DNA from: Rosa chinensis | Taxonomy: Eukaryota > Streptophyta > Magnoliopsida > Rosales > Rosaceae | NCBI RefSeq assembly: GCF_002994745.2 | Contig: NC_037089.1 | Span: forward strand, 22,429,641-22,493,640 | Reading direction: 5' to 3' | DNA length: 64,000 nucleotides | Shown: positions 45,980 to 56,079 of the stretch, piece after piece | Numbering within the stretch: the first letter of the stretch is position 1 | Layout: each line of letters begins with the position of its first letter | Notes under the pieces: generated by a model | Told to the model about the DNA's origin: nothing | Seen by the model: the letters and a program-made list of their open reading frames with translations, nothing else | The model's database searches: none | Program-made: the position numbers and the translations under genes

Positions 45980-47760
45980 TGAGGTGACTGATCACAGATG
46001 GTGATCGATATTGTGTCATAGATGGTGACAGATCACAGATGGTGATATATTGAGTCACAGATGGTGACTGATCACAGATGGTGACTGATCACAGATGGTG
46101 ATATATTGAGTCACAGATGGTGACTGATTACAGATGGTGATCGATATTGAGTCATAGATGGTGACTGATCACAGATGGTGATCGATATTGCGTCACAGAT
46201 GGTGACTGATCACAGATGGTGATATATTGAGTCACAGATGGTGATCGATATTGAGTCACAGATGGTGACTGATCACAGATGGTGATATATTGAGTCACAG
46301 ATGGTGACTGATCACAGATGGTGATCGATATTGAGTCACAGATGGTGACTGATCACAGTTGGTGATCGATATTACGTCACAGATGGTGACTGATCACAGA
46401 TGGTGATCGATATTGCGTCACAGATGGTGACTGATCACGGATGGTGATCGATATTGCATCACAGATGGTGACTGATCACAGATGGTGATATATTGAGTCA
46501 CAGATGGTGACTGATCACAGATGGTGATCGATATTGCGTCACAGATGGTGACTGATCACAGATGGTGATCGATATTGCGTGACAGATGGTGACTGATCAC
46601 AGATGGTGATATATTGAGTCACAGATGGTGACTGATCACAGATGGTGATCGATATTGAGTCACAGATGGTGACTGATCACAGTTGGTGATCGATATTACG
46701 TCACAGATGGTGACTGATCACAGATGGTGATCGATATTGCGTCACAGATGGTGATCGATATTGCATCACAGATGGTGACTGATCACAGATGGTGATATAT
46801 TGAGTCACAGATGGTGACTGATCACAGATGGTGATCGATATTGCGTCACAGATGGTGACTGATCACAGATGGTGATCGATATTGCGTGACAGATGGTAAC
46901 TGATCACAGATGGTGATATATTGAGTCACAGATGGTGACTGATCACAGATGGTGATCGATATTGAGTCACAGATGGTGACTGATCACAGTTGGTGATCGA
47001 TATTACGTCACAGATGGTGACTGATCACAGATGGTGATCGATATTGCGTCACAGATGGTGACTGATCACGGATGGTGATCGATATTGCATCACAGATGGT
47101 GACTGACCACAGATGGTGATATATTGAGTCACAGATGGTGACTGATCACAGATGGTGATCGATATTGCGTCACAGATGGTGACTGATCACAGATGGTGAT
47201 CGATATTGCGTGACAGATGGTGACTGATCACAGATGGTGATATATTGAGTCACAGATGGTGACTGATCACAGATGGTGATTGATATTGAGTCACAGATGG
47301 TGACTGATCACAGATGGTGATCGATATTGCGTCACAGATGGTGACTGATCACAGATGGTGATATATTGAGTCACAAATGGTGACTGATCACAGATGGTGA
47401 TCGATATTGCGTCACAGATGGTGACTGATCACAGATGGTGATATATTGAGGTCACAGATGGTGGCTGATCACAGGTGGTGATATATTGAGTCACAGATGG
47501 TGACTGATCACAGATGGTGATTGATATTGAGTCACAGATGGTGACTGATCACAGATGGTGATCGATATTGAGTCACAGTTGGTGACTAATCACAGATGGT
47601 GATCGATGTTGAGTCACAGATGGTGACGGATCACAGATGGTGATCGATGTTGAGTCACAGATGGTGACCGATCAGAGATGGTGATATGTTGAGTCACAGA
47701 CGGTGACTGATCTCAGATTGTGATCGAGATTGAATCACAGATGGTCACAAATGGTGACAA
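45980..47760. repeat. Satellite array of ~20/41-bp hairpin monomers with higher-order repeats
   Basis: Two alternating half-units, GTCACAGATGGTGAC and GATCACAGATGGTGATC, each an inverted repeat around AGATG, are joined by ACT and by GATATTGAG-like spacers to give a ~41-bp dimer. Markers recur at a higher-order period: CACAGTTGG at 46354, 46678 and 46985, and GCGTGACAG variants near 46571, 46878 and 47202, so about 324 bp with one 307-bp block lacking 17 bases. Related single copies (CAGATGGTGACC) occur inside both LTRs. Confidence 0.93.
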
Positions 47761-48750
47761 AGGCATGTTATCGGAAATCACGTCCTTGGTCGGACGAGTG
47801 GTTACAATGTCAGTCAGAGTTCTTGTCTGTCTGCCATGCTAGTTTATGGGAGTAACAGTCGAGGTTGCTGGAGACTCATAAGTATGATATTATAGGAGAA
47901 TTCCGAAAGTATTCTTCCTTGATTGTCTAGATGAGACTTGATTTGCTTCTTGATGGTTAAGTTAGCAAATAGAACATTGTCACAGCGGTGATTTATGTTT
48001 TCCTTTACATGGAAAGGTTATGGAGTGCTAGATGGAATAATGGTTGCATGGTTTCCTCAAGCTGATATGTGTGAGGATAAGAAAGTACCTTATCTAATTC
48101 TGCTTGTGTGCTAGAATAATGTGTGATAGTTGTGTACTTCTTTCCATGTGTTGTGTTGTGTTGAGTTTTGTCTGTTGTCTATAGTTAAACTTTTGAGTGT
48201 GGCATGTGATGTGATGCATCCTTCATTGTTGTGGTAGTAGAGGGTCTATACCACTTTGATTGTAATTACAATGACAGGTGATGATGTGTGTGTGGGTCAG
48301 GCGGGGCCAGACCATAGCTTGATTTTGTGTTCCCAGGTTGGGTAGACACTTATTAAGTTGTGATGCATAGGTTCGAGGTGAGTTGAAATGAAGGTTTCAT
48401 TTTCAATTCTTGTAATGCAAGGTTTGCAGTATTGATGATATGATGCAGATACTGTTGTGAAAACAGGATTCTGGACTCTTGTGTGATCTGTGTGTAGTGC
48501 TGCAGTCACAGATTCTTTGTTGGATAGTGTACGAGGATGAGATCCATGAAATGATTGGGTTACCACCGAGCGGTGTGGTAAAGGTTCCTAGTGTTGTGAT
48601 ACTAGGTAGGGTACTTGTATCTGTTGTTGATCTAGATATGTTGTACAGTGAGACAAGAACAGGTTGTTGAGGAATGAGAATTGGATGTGGGGATGATTTA
48701 TCCGTACTAGTTGGAGTAGTACGTTTAAATTTCGGGACGAAATTTCTTTA

Positions 48751-48762
48751 AGGGGGGTAGAA
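48751..48762 (+). other. Polypurine tract of the gypsy-like element
   Basis: AGGGGGGTAGAA directly precedes the TG of the 3' LTR at 48763. Confidence 0.78.
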
Positions 48763-51753
48763 TGTGATGCCCCAGAAATTCGTATTTATTTTCCGAGGAT
48801 TTTCCGGAATTTAAATTGTGGGTATCGGACGTTTTCGTGGCTCGTGGACGGAGCGGAAGTGTTTTGGACGAATTTTTATTCGTAAAGTGTGGAATTAGGG
48901 GGGGTTTCAAGGTTGACTTTTGATACGTTGAGATTCTCCGAAAACTTTCTTCACGAAAGTTGTAGAGCGCGTCGATACGAGTTCGTGGACATGCGGAACT
49001 CGAGAATAGGAGTTCGTATGAAGAAGTTATGGGCTTCGGAAACACTTTCCATTTTGGTATAAAAGGACGAAATTTTCCGGAAATTGCAAAGAAGGCCAGA
49101 TTTCCAACAACGGAAACCCAGCCCTCTCTCGAGCCCGCGCGCGGCCTCCACTTTGCCGGCGTCGTTCTCGCTCCTCCGGCCACCGTTAGCTTCGATTCAA
49201 GAGTGGGTTTTGCTCGCCTCAATCCCCTCTTGAGGTCTGTGGAAGGATTGAAGAGAGATTCGAGCGGTGGAGGGAGTTACATCGACTGGAAGTGGCCGCT
49301 TCGGGGATGAAATCGCCTTGATCGGAGTCGGAGATTCCGGCCACCTTTGCCGGTGATTCTTGAGGGCTTTTGGAGCTTGGAGGACGTTGATGCTTCCCAC
49401 AAGGTGGCTTGCATTGATTCAACTCGTGGAGGTCGAATTTTGGAATTGAAATTCTAGGGTTTCAATCGAGCTGTTTTGTTCTAAGGTAAAATTCGATCGA
49501 TTGGTTCATAATTGGACTTTGTTGTAGTTATGAAAGTTGAAATTGGGGTTGAGATGAAGAACTTTGGTGTTGGGAGTTTTGTCAAATTCCGACTTTGGTC
49601 CGGCGGCGGTGCCGCCACTGTGGTGGTGTTTTCCCGCGGTTTCTGGCCACCTCAGGGATAGTTTCTGTTCTGAGTTTGATCTACTCGTCCATACGAGCAT
49701 TTTGATATATTGTTTGTAATTTTTGGAGATCGTATGAGCATGTTGTGATTTTTACGGTTTCGGACAGTTCGATGATTCGATCCGTGAGGATTCGAGCTTC
49801 CGATCGACTTGTGATTTTGGCATATCGTTCGTAGAAGTATTCTGGAGACATTGGGTGGTCTCGGATGTGGTTTCGCCTCGATTGGCGTCACTTTGGGGAT
49901 TTTAGTTCAAAACGGGGGTTTCAGACTTAAATTGTTTGTGGATTGTTGCTAAGTTGAAACCGTATGTGATTAGGTGCTTGACGAGGTATCCTTGGACTGT
50001 TGTTTTGTGGTGTGGCTGCCTTGTTCTGTATTGAAGACGCAGCGGGAGTTTCGAGGTGAGTAATCTCACAAGGTTCATCAATGAACAGAATTACCATTTT
50101 CGTTTTGGCGTTAATTATTTAACTACAAACTATAGTTGGTATTAGTAGGCATTCCTGAGCGAATGACTACGTATATATATATTTACGTGAAATATATATA
50201 TATTCTTGTGGTTGATGTGTGATGAATAATATGCATGATGGGATCATATTATTGTTGAATGAGACTTTTCATAGAATCAATATTGTGGAAAAGATGTTTT
50301 CTATTGTTTGAAAAGTATTGAGTTTGAGGTTACATTTTGGAGTCAAGCGTGACTCATTTTAAATATATTGGTCCTTGTACCAAATGGTGAGCAGGGATAG
50401 GGAAAGCAAGAACTAGATGGTCGTAACGTTTTTAGGTCAGGTGTGACTTACTTAACGTTGACTTGAGACCAGATGGGGTCTGAAAAGCATGGGTCGCAGA
50501 TGGTGACCATCGGTTGGTTCTAAGACCAGACGGGGTATGAAAACCAAGAGTCACAGACGGTGATAGGTTGCAGATGGTGACCAATGATTTATCTGTGTTA
50601 TGAGTCTAGTTACCATGTTGTCTTTGGGTTATGGAATTAACTGTAACTATAGATGATATTAATGGCATTTCTGAGTGAATGATTACGTGTGTGCATATAT
50701 ATATTATGGGATATATATATATATATATACATACATATGTATTCATGTATTGGTGGCATTTCTGAGTGATTGACTATGTGTGTACATATATATATTATGG
50801 GATATATATATATATACATATGTATTCATGTATTGGTGACTTCGTGGTGAATCTGTGTTGTTGTGTTGTGTGTCTAGGTTGGACTGATTTGTTGTTGGTA
50901 CATCATGGAGGGTAGCGGGGAGCTATCTGATGCTCATGAGTGCGTGTTTTTAAAAGGGAGTTTCGGGGATTCTTTCTTTTAAATGTCCTGGGTGGACTTG
51001 TTTATCATATTTAATTGTCAGAGTTTCAATTATTATGATTTTGTCACAGGGTGACTTGTGTTGATTTGAGTACGTGTTTTAAAAGGGTGTTTCGGGGATT
51101 CTTTCTTTTAAATGTCCTAAGAGGACTTGGTTATCATATTTAATTGTCAGAGTTTCAATTTATATGATTTGGTCACGGTGTGACCTTTATTGTTTCTTTT
51201 GTGAAAGAATGTATTGTTTTGGGAAGCATGGTATGTTTTCCTTATTCTTGAGTCGAAAGGTTTTCTTCGTGTTTGGCGTGAGTTGTGCGAGCTTTCATCC
51301 CGTGAATTGGTGTGAGTTGTTTTGAGTTACTCATACGGGCTTGCAAAAGCTTACCGGGTTTGTTGTGTGGCAACCCGGTACACCATTCCAACGGTGTAGG
51401 GGTTATTTCTGCAGGTCAGGTTGATCGTGGCTGATGCTGAGGTAGCGTGCTTGCAGCTTAACGGTAATAAGTCAATTTTGTGACCTTACCGTTATAGAGA
51501 CTTCCGTTTGTAGTGAGCTCTGAGGAGTATTTACGTTTTATTTTGTTGTTGACAATTTAATTCGTAAACTCATGTGTTGTGTGACTCTGTGGGGCGAGTC
51601 AATATAGAATTTGTGGGTTCAGGGCATCAATATGTACTTGGGTTATAAGGGAATAAGTTTCTAAGTATTTTGTATTGATGGCTGAACATTTCACGCATAT
51701 ATAATTATGGGGTTATATATCGATTTATTGTGTATAAAATCAGGGGCGTGACA
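48763..51753 (+). repeat. 3' LTR of the gypsy-like element, full length (2991 bp)
   Basis: Contains (TA)n-rich tracts at about 50695-50820, repeated GGGGATTCTTTCTTTTAAATG blocks near 50965 and 51090, and the region ACCGGGTTTGTTGTGTGGCA (51353-51372) that recurs in the solo LTR at 13205-27305. Confidence 0.92.
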
Positions 51754-51758
51754 AGTTC

Positions 51759-52598
51759 AGTATTGACTTGTGACAGAAGACCACCATGTTGCTGTGTTAT
51801 ACCAGATGCCAAGTATGGAGTTATAGGAACCATTGCAACTGTGTAAGGAACCTGTATAGGCATGGCAGCATTGTTATTGTGACAATAATCATTCCCTTTA
51901 ACAATTGCAGTTGAGTGAGAAACCTGCATAGACTTTGTAGATTGATCGATAGCAGACTCCTCATCAAGTAAAAGAGAACGCAGTTTGTTCATTGACATAG
52001 TTGTGATCTGAGCTTTGATCACGATTTTGATAGTCATGTACTCAGAGGGAAGGCCATTGACAGCAATGATAATAATCTCTTCATCAAGAATATGAATGCC
52101 AACAGAAGCTAATTAATCAGTGATGTCCTTGATACGCTGAAAATACCTGTCTATACTGTCATCACCTTTCTGAATTGTGTACAGATTTGTTTGGAGCTGC
52201 ATAGCGGCTGATCTAAAATGGACACCACATCTCACCCTCAAATTTTTCCAAACTTCACATGAATTATGGCTTCCAACCACAAATGATAATGCTTCACTAG
52301 ACAAAGTGGCAGTGATAAGAGTCATCAATGCTTTATCATTCTTTTCCCATTCTTGAAACTCCCTTGTAACTCCAGCATCTACGCTACCATCAGTCACCAA
52401 GAATTGAGGCGGACAAGAATATGAACCATCAATGTATGCCTCTAAACCAAGGCTTTTGGGCATATTGTGCATTTGAAATGACCATGTAAGGTAATTGCTA
52501 TTATCCAACTTCACGGGCAGTAAGTTGTAAATGCTTGAAAGCATATAGATGAGTGGCTGGTTGTTGTTGTTCATGACTAGGAGGTAACAAAATACCAA
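51759..52598 (-). pseudogene. Gag of copia-like copy 2, N-terminal part
   Basis: The frame 52113-52598 (161 codons) contains KLDNSNYLTWSFQ, YIDGSYSCPP and a gag helical domain like copy 1. It ends at a stop near 52113, and gag-like coding continues to the gypsy insertion at 51759. The C-terminal part lies beyond the inserted element at 42521-43124. Confidence 0.83.
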
Positions 52599-53484
52599 TG
52601 CTTCTACTTCAAGTGATTAGCACACAATCAATAAGAGGGAGCAAACTTCATCCTTCATCAACCATCAACCACACAAGAAGAGATTTCCCATTATTATCTT
52701 CACTGAAAAACAAATGACCCAGACAAACCCCAAATGCCACCAATGGTCTTCAATTATCTTATCCAATCAAATAAAGCGTCAAATTATGGAGAATAAAAAA
52801 AATACTTCAAATGCTCACAGTAGCCAAAGCCATAATTCTTCAAATACTCAGTAACCAAGAAATTCTAACAACTGAGTAGTCTTCTTCAATAGGAGGCCAA
52901 AATCAACTGAAAATGAAATGCTTCAATTATCCCCAAAACTTCAAGAGTTCAAAAGCATTCTCCCAAGTTGTCAAACTATCAATCAAATTCCAAATTTATG
53001 TTGAAATTCCATAAATACAATACAAAAGCTACAGTCCTTGATCATCGCAAACTACACTTCCTGCCAAATTTTCTTTTACCCAAATCCAACATAAGCCTGA
53101 ATAGTTATCTGATTCCATGGATGATTGACATCAACAAGTAACATCAAACAACTGAAGCTTAATCTCAGAAGCAGAGAAAATTGGAGTGATCTACGAATTG
53201 GGATTAGGGTTTGAAATTGGGGAAAAACATCAATAGAAATCGAATGAAATTGAGAACACCAGTTTCGATACCGATCAATCTCTTCAATTAGTATCACAAC
53301 ACACAACCAAAATTTCGATGCAAGATAGTAGTGTCAAAACCAGAGATTCAAATCATAGAACTTTCTTCAAGATGAAAACTTATCTGAAAACGACACCAAA
53401 CTTCAATTGAATCGAGTATATGACTGATTTAGTAGTTTTGAATATGAATCTTGATCTTCAAGTTCTCCAAGGTCACCGATCGCA

Positions 53485-53503
53485 ACCTGGCTTTTTGATA
53501 CCA
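53485..53503 (-). other. Primer-binding site, initiator-tRNA-Met type
   Basis: The minus strand reads TGGTATCAAAAAGCCAGGT directly after the 5' LTR. It is the same class as in copy 1, with an internal A-rich mismatch. Confidence 0.78.
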
Positions 53504-53689
53504 TGAAAACTTGAAGACGAAAACCTTGAAGAAGAAGAAAAATGCAGAGGAAATAGAGAGGCAATGCTACTATATTGATTGAATCGAATGAAAAGTTACA
53601 TCAGCAGCATGATATATAGTTCCGGACACGTGTACAATAGATGTGTATTTGGTAAAAATGCTGGATATTTTTAATACTATCTATTAACA
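53504..53689 (-). repeat. 5' LTR, copia-like copy 2
   Basis: 186-bp partner of 42178-42363. TSD GCTTA lies outside it. Confidence 0.9.
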
Positions 53690-55175
53690 GCTTACCCACT
53701 GGAGATTGGATGTCTATTGTGGAAACGTGAGTCACATGTATTCCTGATACATATTAAGATTAATGAAATCTATTTAAAGTAGGTTGTTACATCCTACCGG
53801 AAATGTCTCACAACTTCATATTCTTGTTTTGGTGTAGTACAATAGGTATGTATAATGTTGCAAAGAACAGGAAAGGCGCTCGGATTTCTACAATATGGAA
53901 AAATTTGGCTGTAAGTTTCACCCAAGTATTTAGGTTTCTTGAGAAAACAGAATTTGATTCAATTGTTTTGACTTGTTTAATCATCATCTGTTTTTAGGGC
54001 TTTCCTCCCCAACCTAGCAACAAGGAGTGCATGTACTTTGTGATGAGATACATGAGGGATATCATTGAGGATAAGGACTTATCATTGTTTGCTACCAAGG
54101 TACAAAATAGCTTTTAGTGTAGTCACTAAACTGAGTTTCTTATAACTTTGTGTTATGTCAATGAACCATTCAACAAATTGATATAATAAATTGATTTTCA
54201 GTGGGAGAGGAAAGACAACAGCCAATATACGTAAGCATATATTGATGATATACGAAATGAGTGGGCGAAGTTTGTCGTGAAGAGCTATGTGTAGGCAGGC
54301 CATGAAGTAGGTTTTTGTAGAAGGAAAGCATCTTTTTTGTGCTTCTCTGCTGGTACATTTTCATGCATCATATATGTGCCATGTTTTGGAACAATGTGTA
54401 TCAGCTAGATTTTGATGTCCAAGTAGATGGGCATGTACTAGAATACTTTTCTTCTTTTATTGTTGGCTTGAAATTTGGACAACTTTGTTTGGAAAATACT
54501 ACCTTTTGCAGTTTTATGTACAAAATTATGGATTATGATGGATTGCTTGAAAGATATAGTCACTGTTCATTAGGTAAAATGGACCAAATTAATGCACAAA
54601 TCAATTTAGAGAATGGATGTTTGCAGCAATCATACAACAGATTTTCCAAAATGTCAACCAACGTTGTCTGAACCAAAAAATTCTGGGTATTCACACAACG
54701 CATTGATAGGTATCACACAATAGATTTCAATAAGTAACGTCGCCTTGTTTAACTCATTCATAGCTATCACACAATGGATTTCAATAAGTAACGTCGTCTA
54801 GTTTTAAGCTCATACAACAGAAAATACTAGAACACAGTTGTCTTACTTTTAATCACACAATGGCTAAACTAAAAAATTATTGTATGAAAATCTCAACCCA
54901 CAACGGCACAAAAGTAAATTCTGTTGTGTAAACTGCTGCGCACAAGGGCTGCTCATGGGTGCGTCCTGCATCTGTCGAGTTCTAGGACAACGGTGCAAAG
55001 GAATATACGTCGACTGACTTCATATCATACAACGGTGAATTCACCGTCGTTTGATTTTTCATCAGACAACATCGAGATAGACGACGGTGAGTCTTCAAAT
55101 CAGACAACGTTTTGTCACCGTTGTGTGATGCAATTTTTAGTGTAGTGAATATAGTTGAACTCTTTCGCTCAATAA

Positions 55176-56066
55176 TTTTTTTTTTTTTTTAAAGGAACGA
55201 AATCAGGTTCCGTTGAAATAACGACCTCTAGCGGTCAAGGTAGAGGAATCCAAATATTTCTCACATTACACCTCAATGCACAAAGCAGACTGATATAGCA
55301 GGCTATCAAAAGTAAAAACCAAACAAATTAATTAAAAAAGAAAAAGTAAAAAAAAAAGATGTAAAAACCCCTACACCTATCCAACCCTAAATCAGAGCCA
55401 CTGATCAACTGACAAGCATTGACGCCTAAGACCATCCTGGTGTACATCGCCACTCATCAACCAACAAACAACTACAACCAAAGGCAGAACAAAGTGAGGA
55501 TACTTATTACAAGCAGGTACAAGAACACTCAGCCACCTTACAACAGCCCAAAACAGGCCCAATCCAAAAGATGAAGAAAAAAAAGATGGGCAGCCCAGCA
55601 GACCCTAATTGGCCCACTAGTCCACTGTCTTAGGCCCGACTGAAGCCCCATATTGAACCTAGGGTTTTCGAACCTGAAAGCAGGCTCAAGCTGGTCTGGC
55701 GCCCCTCTGTCACCACTTGTGCCAATGTCATCGCCAGCACTGATCTAGAAGCGATCCTCCACCATTGCCTTGGTTTATACAAGAAACTCCGGATCCCGAC
55801 CTGGACTCAAAAAACACGATCAGATCAGCGCCTCCAAATTCGAGCACGATCCACTGAAAACCCTCAACCGCACCCTAAACCCGCCTCGATTGGAGGTGTC
55901 GAACACCTTGGTCAAGATCACCGCATCGTAGCTCGAGAAACCGCCTCCTTACCGAGCTCACGCCGCCGTCGTCTACACGTATGCCTGCTCTAGGGAGCAT
56001 AAAACTCACCGCTACCACCGGGTCGCTTCGAAAGCTTCGGAGACCTTCTGCAAATTAGTTTGGAAT
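55176..56066 (-). mobile_element. 5'-truncated non-LTR retrotransposon (LINE-like), same family as 36812-37532
   Basis: A poly-T run at 55176-55190 is the tail in minus orientation. A 13-bp flank TTTCGCTCAATAA (55163-55175) is repeated with one mismatch at 56067-56079. The minus strand carries GATGTACACCA and GGCGTCAATGCTT as in the other copy. No RT is present. It inserted within 30 bases of the CACTA end. Confidence 0.83.
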
Positions 56067-56079
56067 TTTCACTCAATAA

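Larger units (their letters stand above)
43130..51753 (+). mobile_element. Non-autonomous gypsy-like LTR element with an internal satellite
   Basis: LTRs at 43130-45205 and 48763-51753 are flanked by AGTTC (43125-43129 and 51754-51758). The LTR start TGTGATGCCCC and the PBS for initiator tRNA-Met suit plant chromovirus-type gypsy elements (inference). The 3.6 kb interior has no gag-pol. About half is a tandem array of hairpin-forming monomers, and the rest is non-coding. The two LTRs are near-identical apart from a ~0.9 kb deletion in the left copy and small differences in the TA-rich zones, so the insertion is recent. It interrupts the gag of copia-like copy 2. Confidence 0.92.
42178..53689 (-). 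mobile_element. Gag-only copia-like LTR element, copy 2, split by a gypsy-like element
   Basis: LTRs of 186 bp (42178-42363 and 53504-53689) are flanked by GCTTA (42173-42177 and 53690-53694), inserted within the Ulp1 protease exon of the CACTA element. The PBS lies at 53485-53503 on the minus strand, with a G-rich tract (complement of 42364-42375) before the 3' LTR. With the nested element removed it is about 2.9 kb and holds gag only. LTR sequence differs from copy 1, but gag, PBS and size class are shared, so the two are sister families or diverged subfamilies. Confidence 0.9.
40194..54292 (+). pseudogene. CACTA-encoded transposase-associated / Ulp1 protease gene, interrupted and degenerate
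   Basis: Exon-like blocks in order. 40194-40622 holds a transposase-associated domain (MDRSWMHADRR, CPCTNCGN, DHLFVNGIGPSYEKW) and an acidic tail. 41061-41330 is DUF8039-like (LAIGSIDHIVAYAT, VHGAPLGNGN, VGSWVAWP equivalent). 41416-about 41710 and 41811-41987 lead into the protease. 42102-42177 carries the catalytic His (DHWML) and Asp (FMDPL). After the 11.5 kb insertion, 53695-53730 and 53845-53910 precede 53998-54099, which has the catalytic Cys (KECMYFVMRYMRD). The last block starts at 54201 and ends at a TAG near 54292. GT-AG boundaries fit most blocks. In-frame stops occur near 41461 and 54231. Ulp1-like proteases cleave SUMO-type substrates, and many plant CACTA and MULE elements carry one with unknown role. 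This copy is inactive. Confidence 0.85.
38497..55147 (+). mobile_element. CACTA (En/Spm) element with Ulp1-protease gene, split by nested LTR elements
   Basis: It starts CACTACACCAAAAA and ends with the complement of CACTACACTAAAAA, flanked by the 3-bp duplication AAT (38494-38496 and 55148-55150). Subterminal zones (about 38497-39100 and 54590-55147) are packed with ACACAACGG/ACAATGG-type repeats in both orientations. Without the nested copia-like and gypsy-like elements it is about 5.1 kb. It codes for a transposase-associated domain, a DUF8039-like domain and a Ulp1 (C48) cysteine protease. A Transposase_21 (TNP2) catalytic region was not seen, so it is non-autonomous and probably moved by a relative. 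Confidence 0.92.

Noticed and set aside
45980..47760. CRISPR-like regular repeats
   Set aside because: Units are head-to-tail with no unique spacers, have higher-order structure, and lie inside an LTR element of a plant genome. It is a satellite.
48725..49222. 165-codon minus-strand gene
   Set aside because: It covers the PPT and start of the gypsy-like 3' LTR. The 5' LTR carries the same text with frame differences, and there is no domain.
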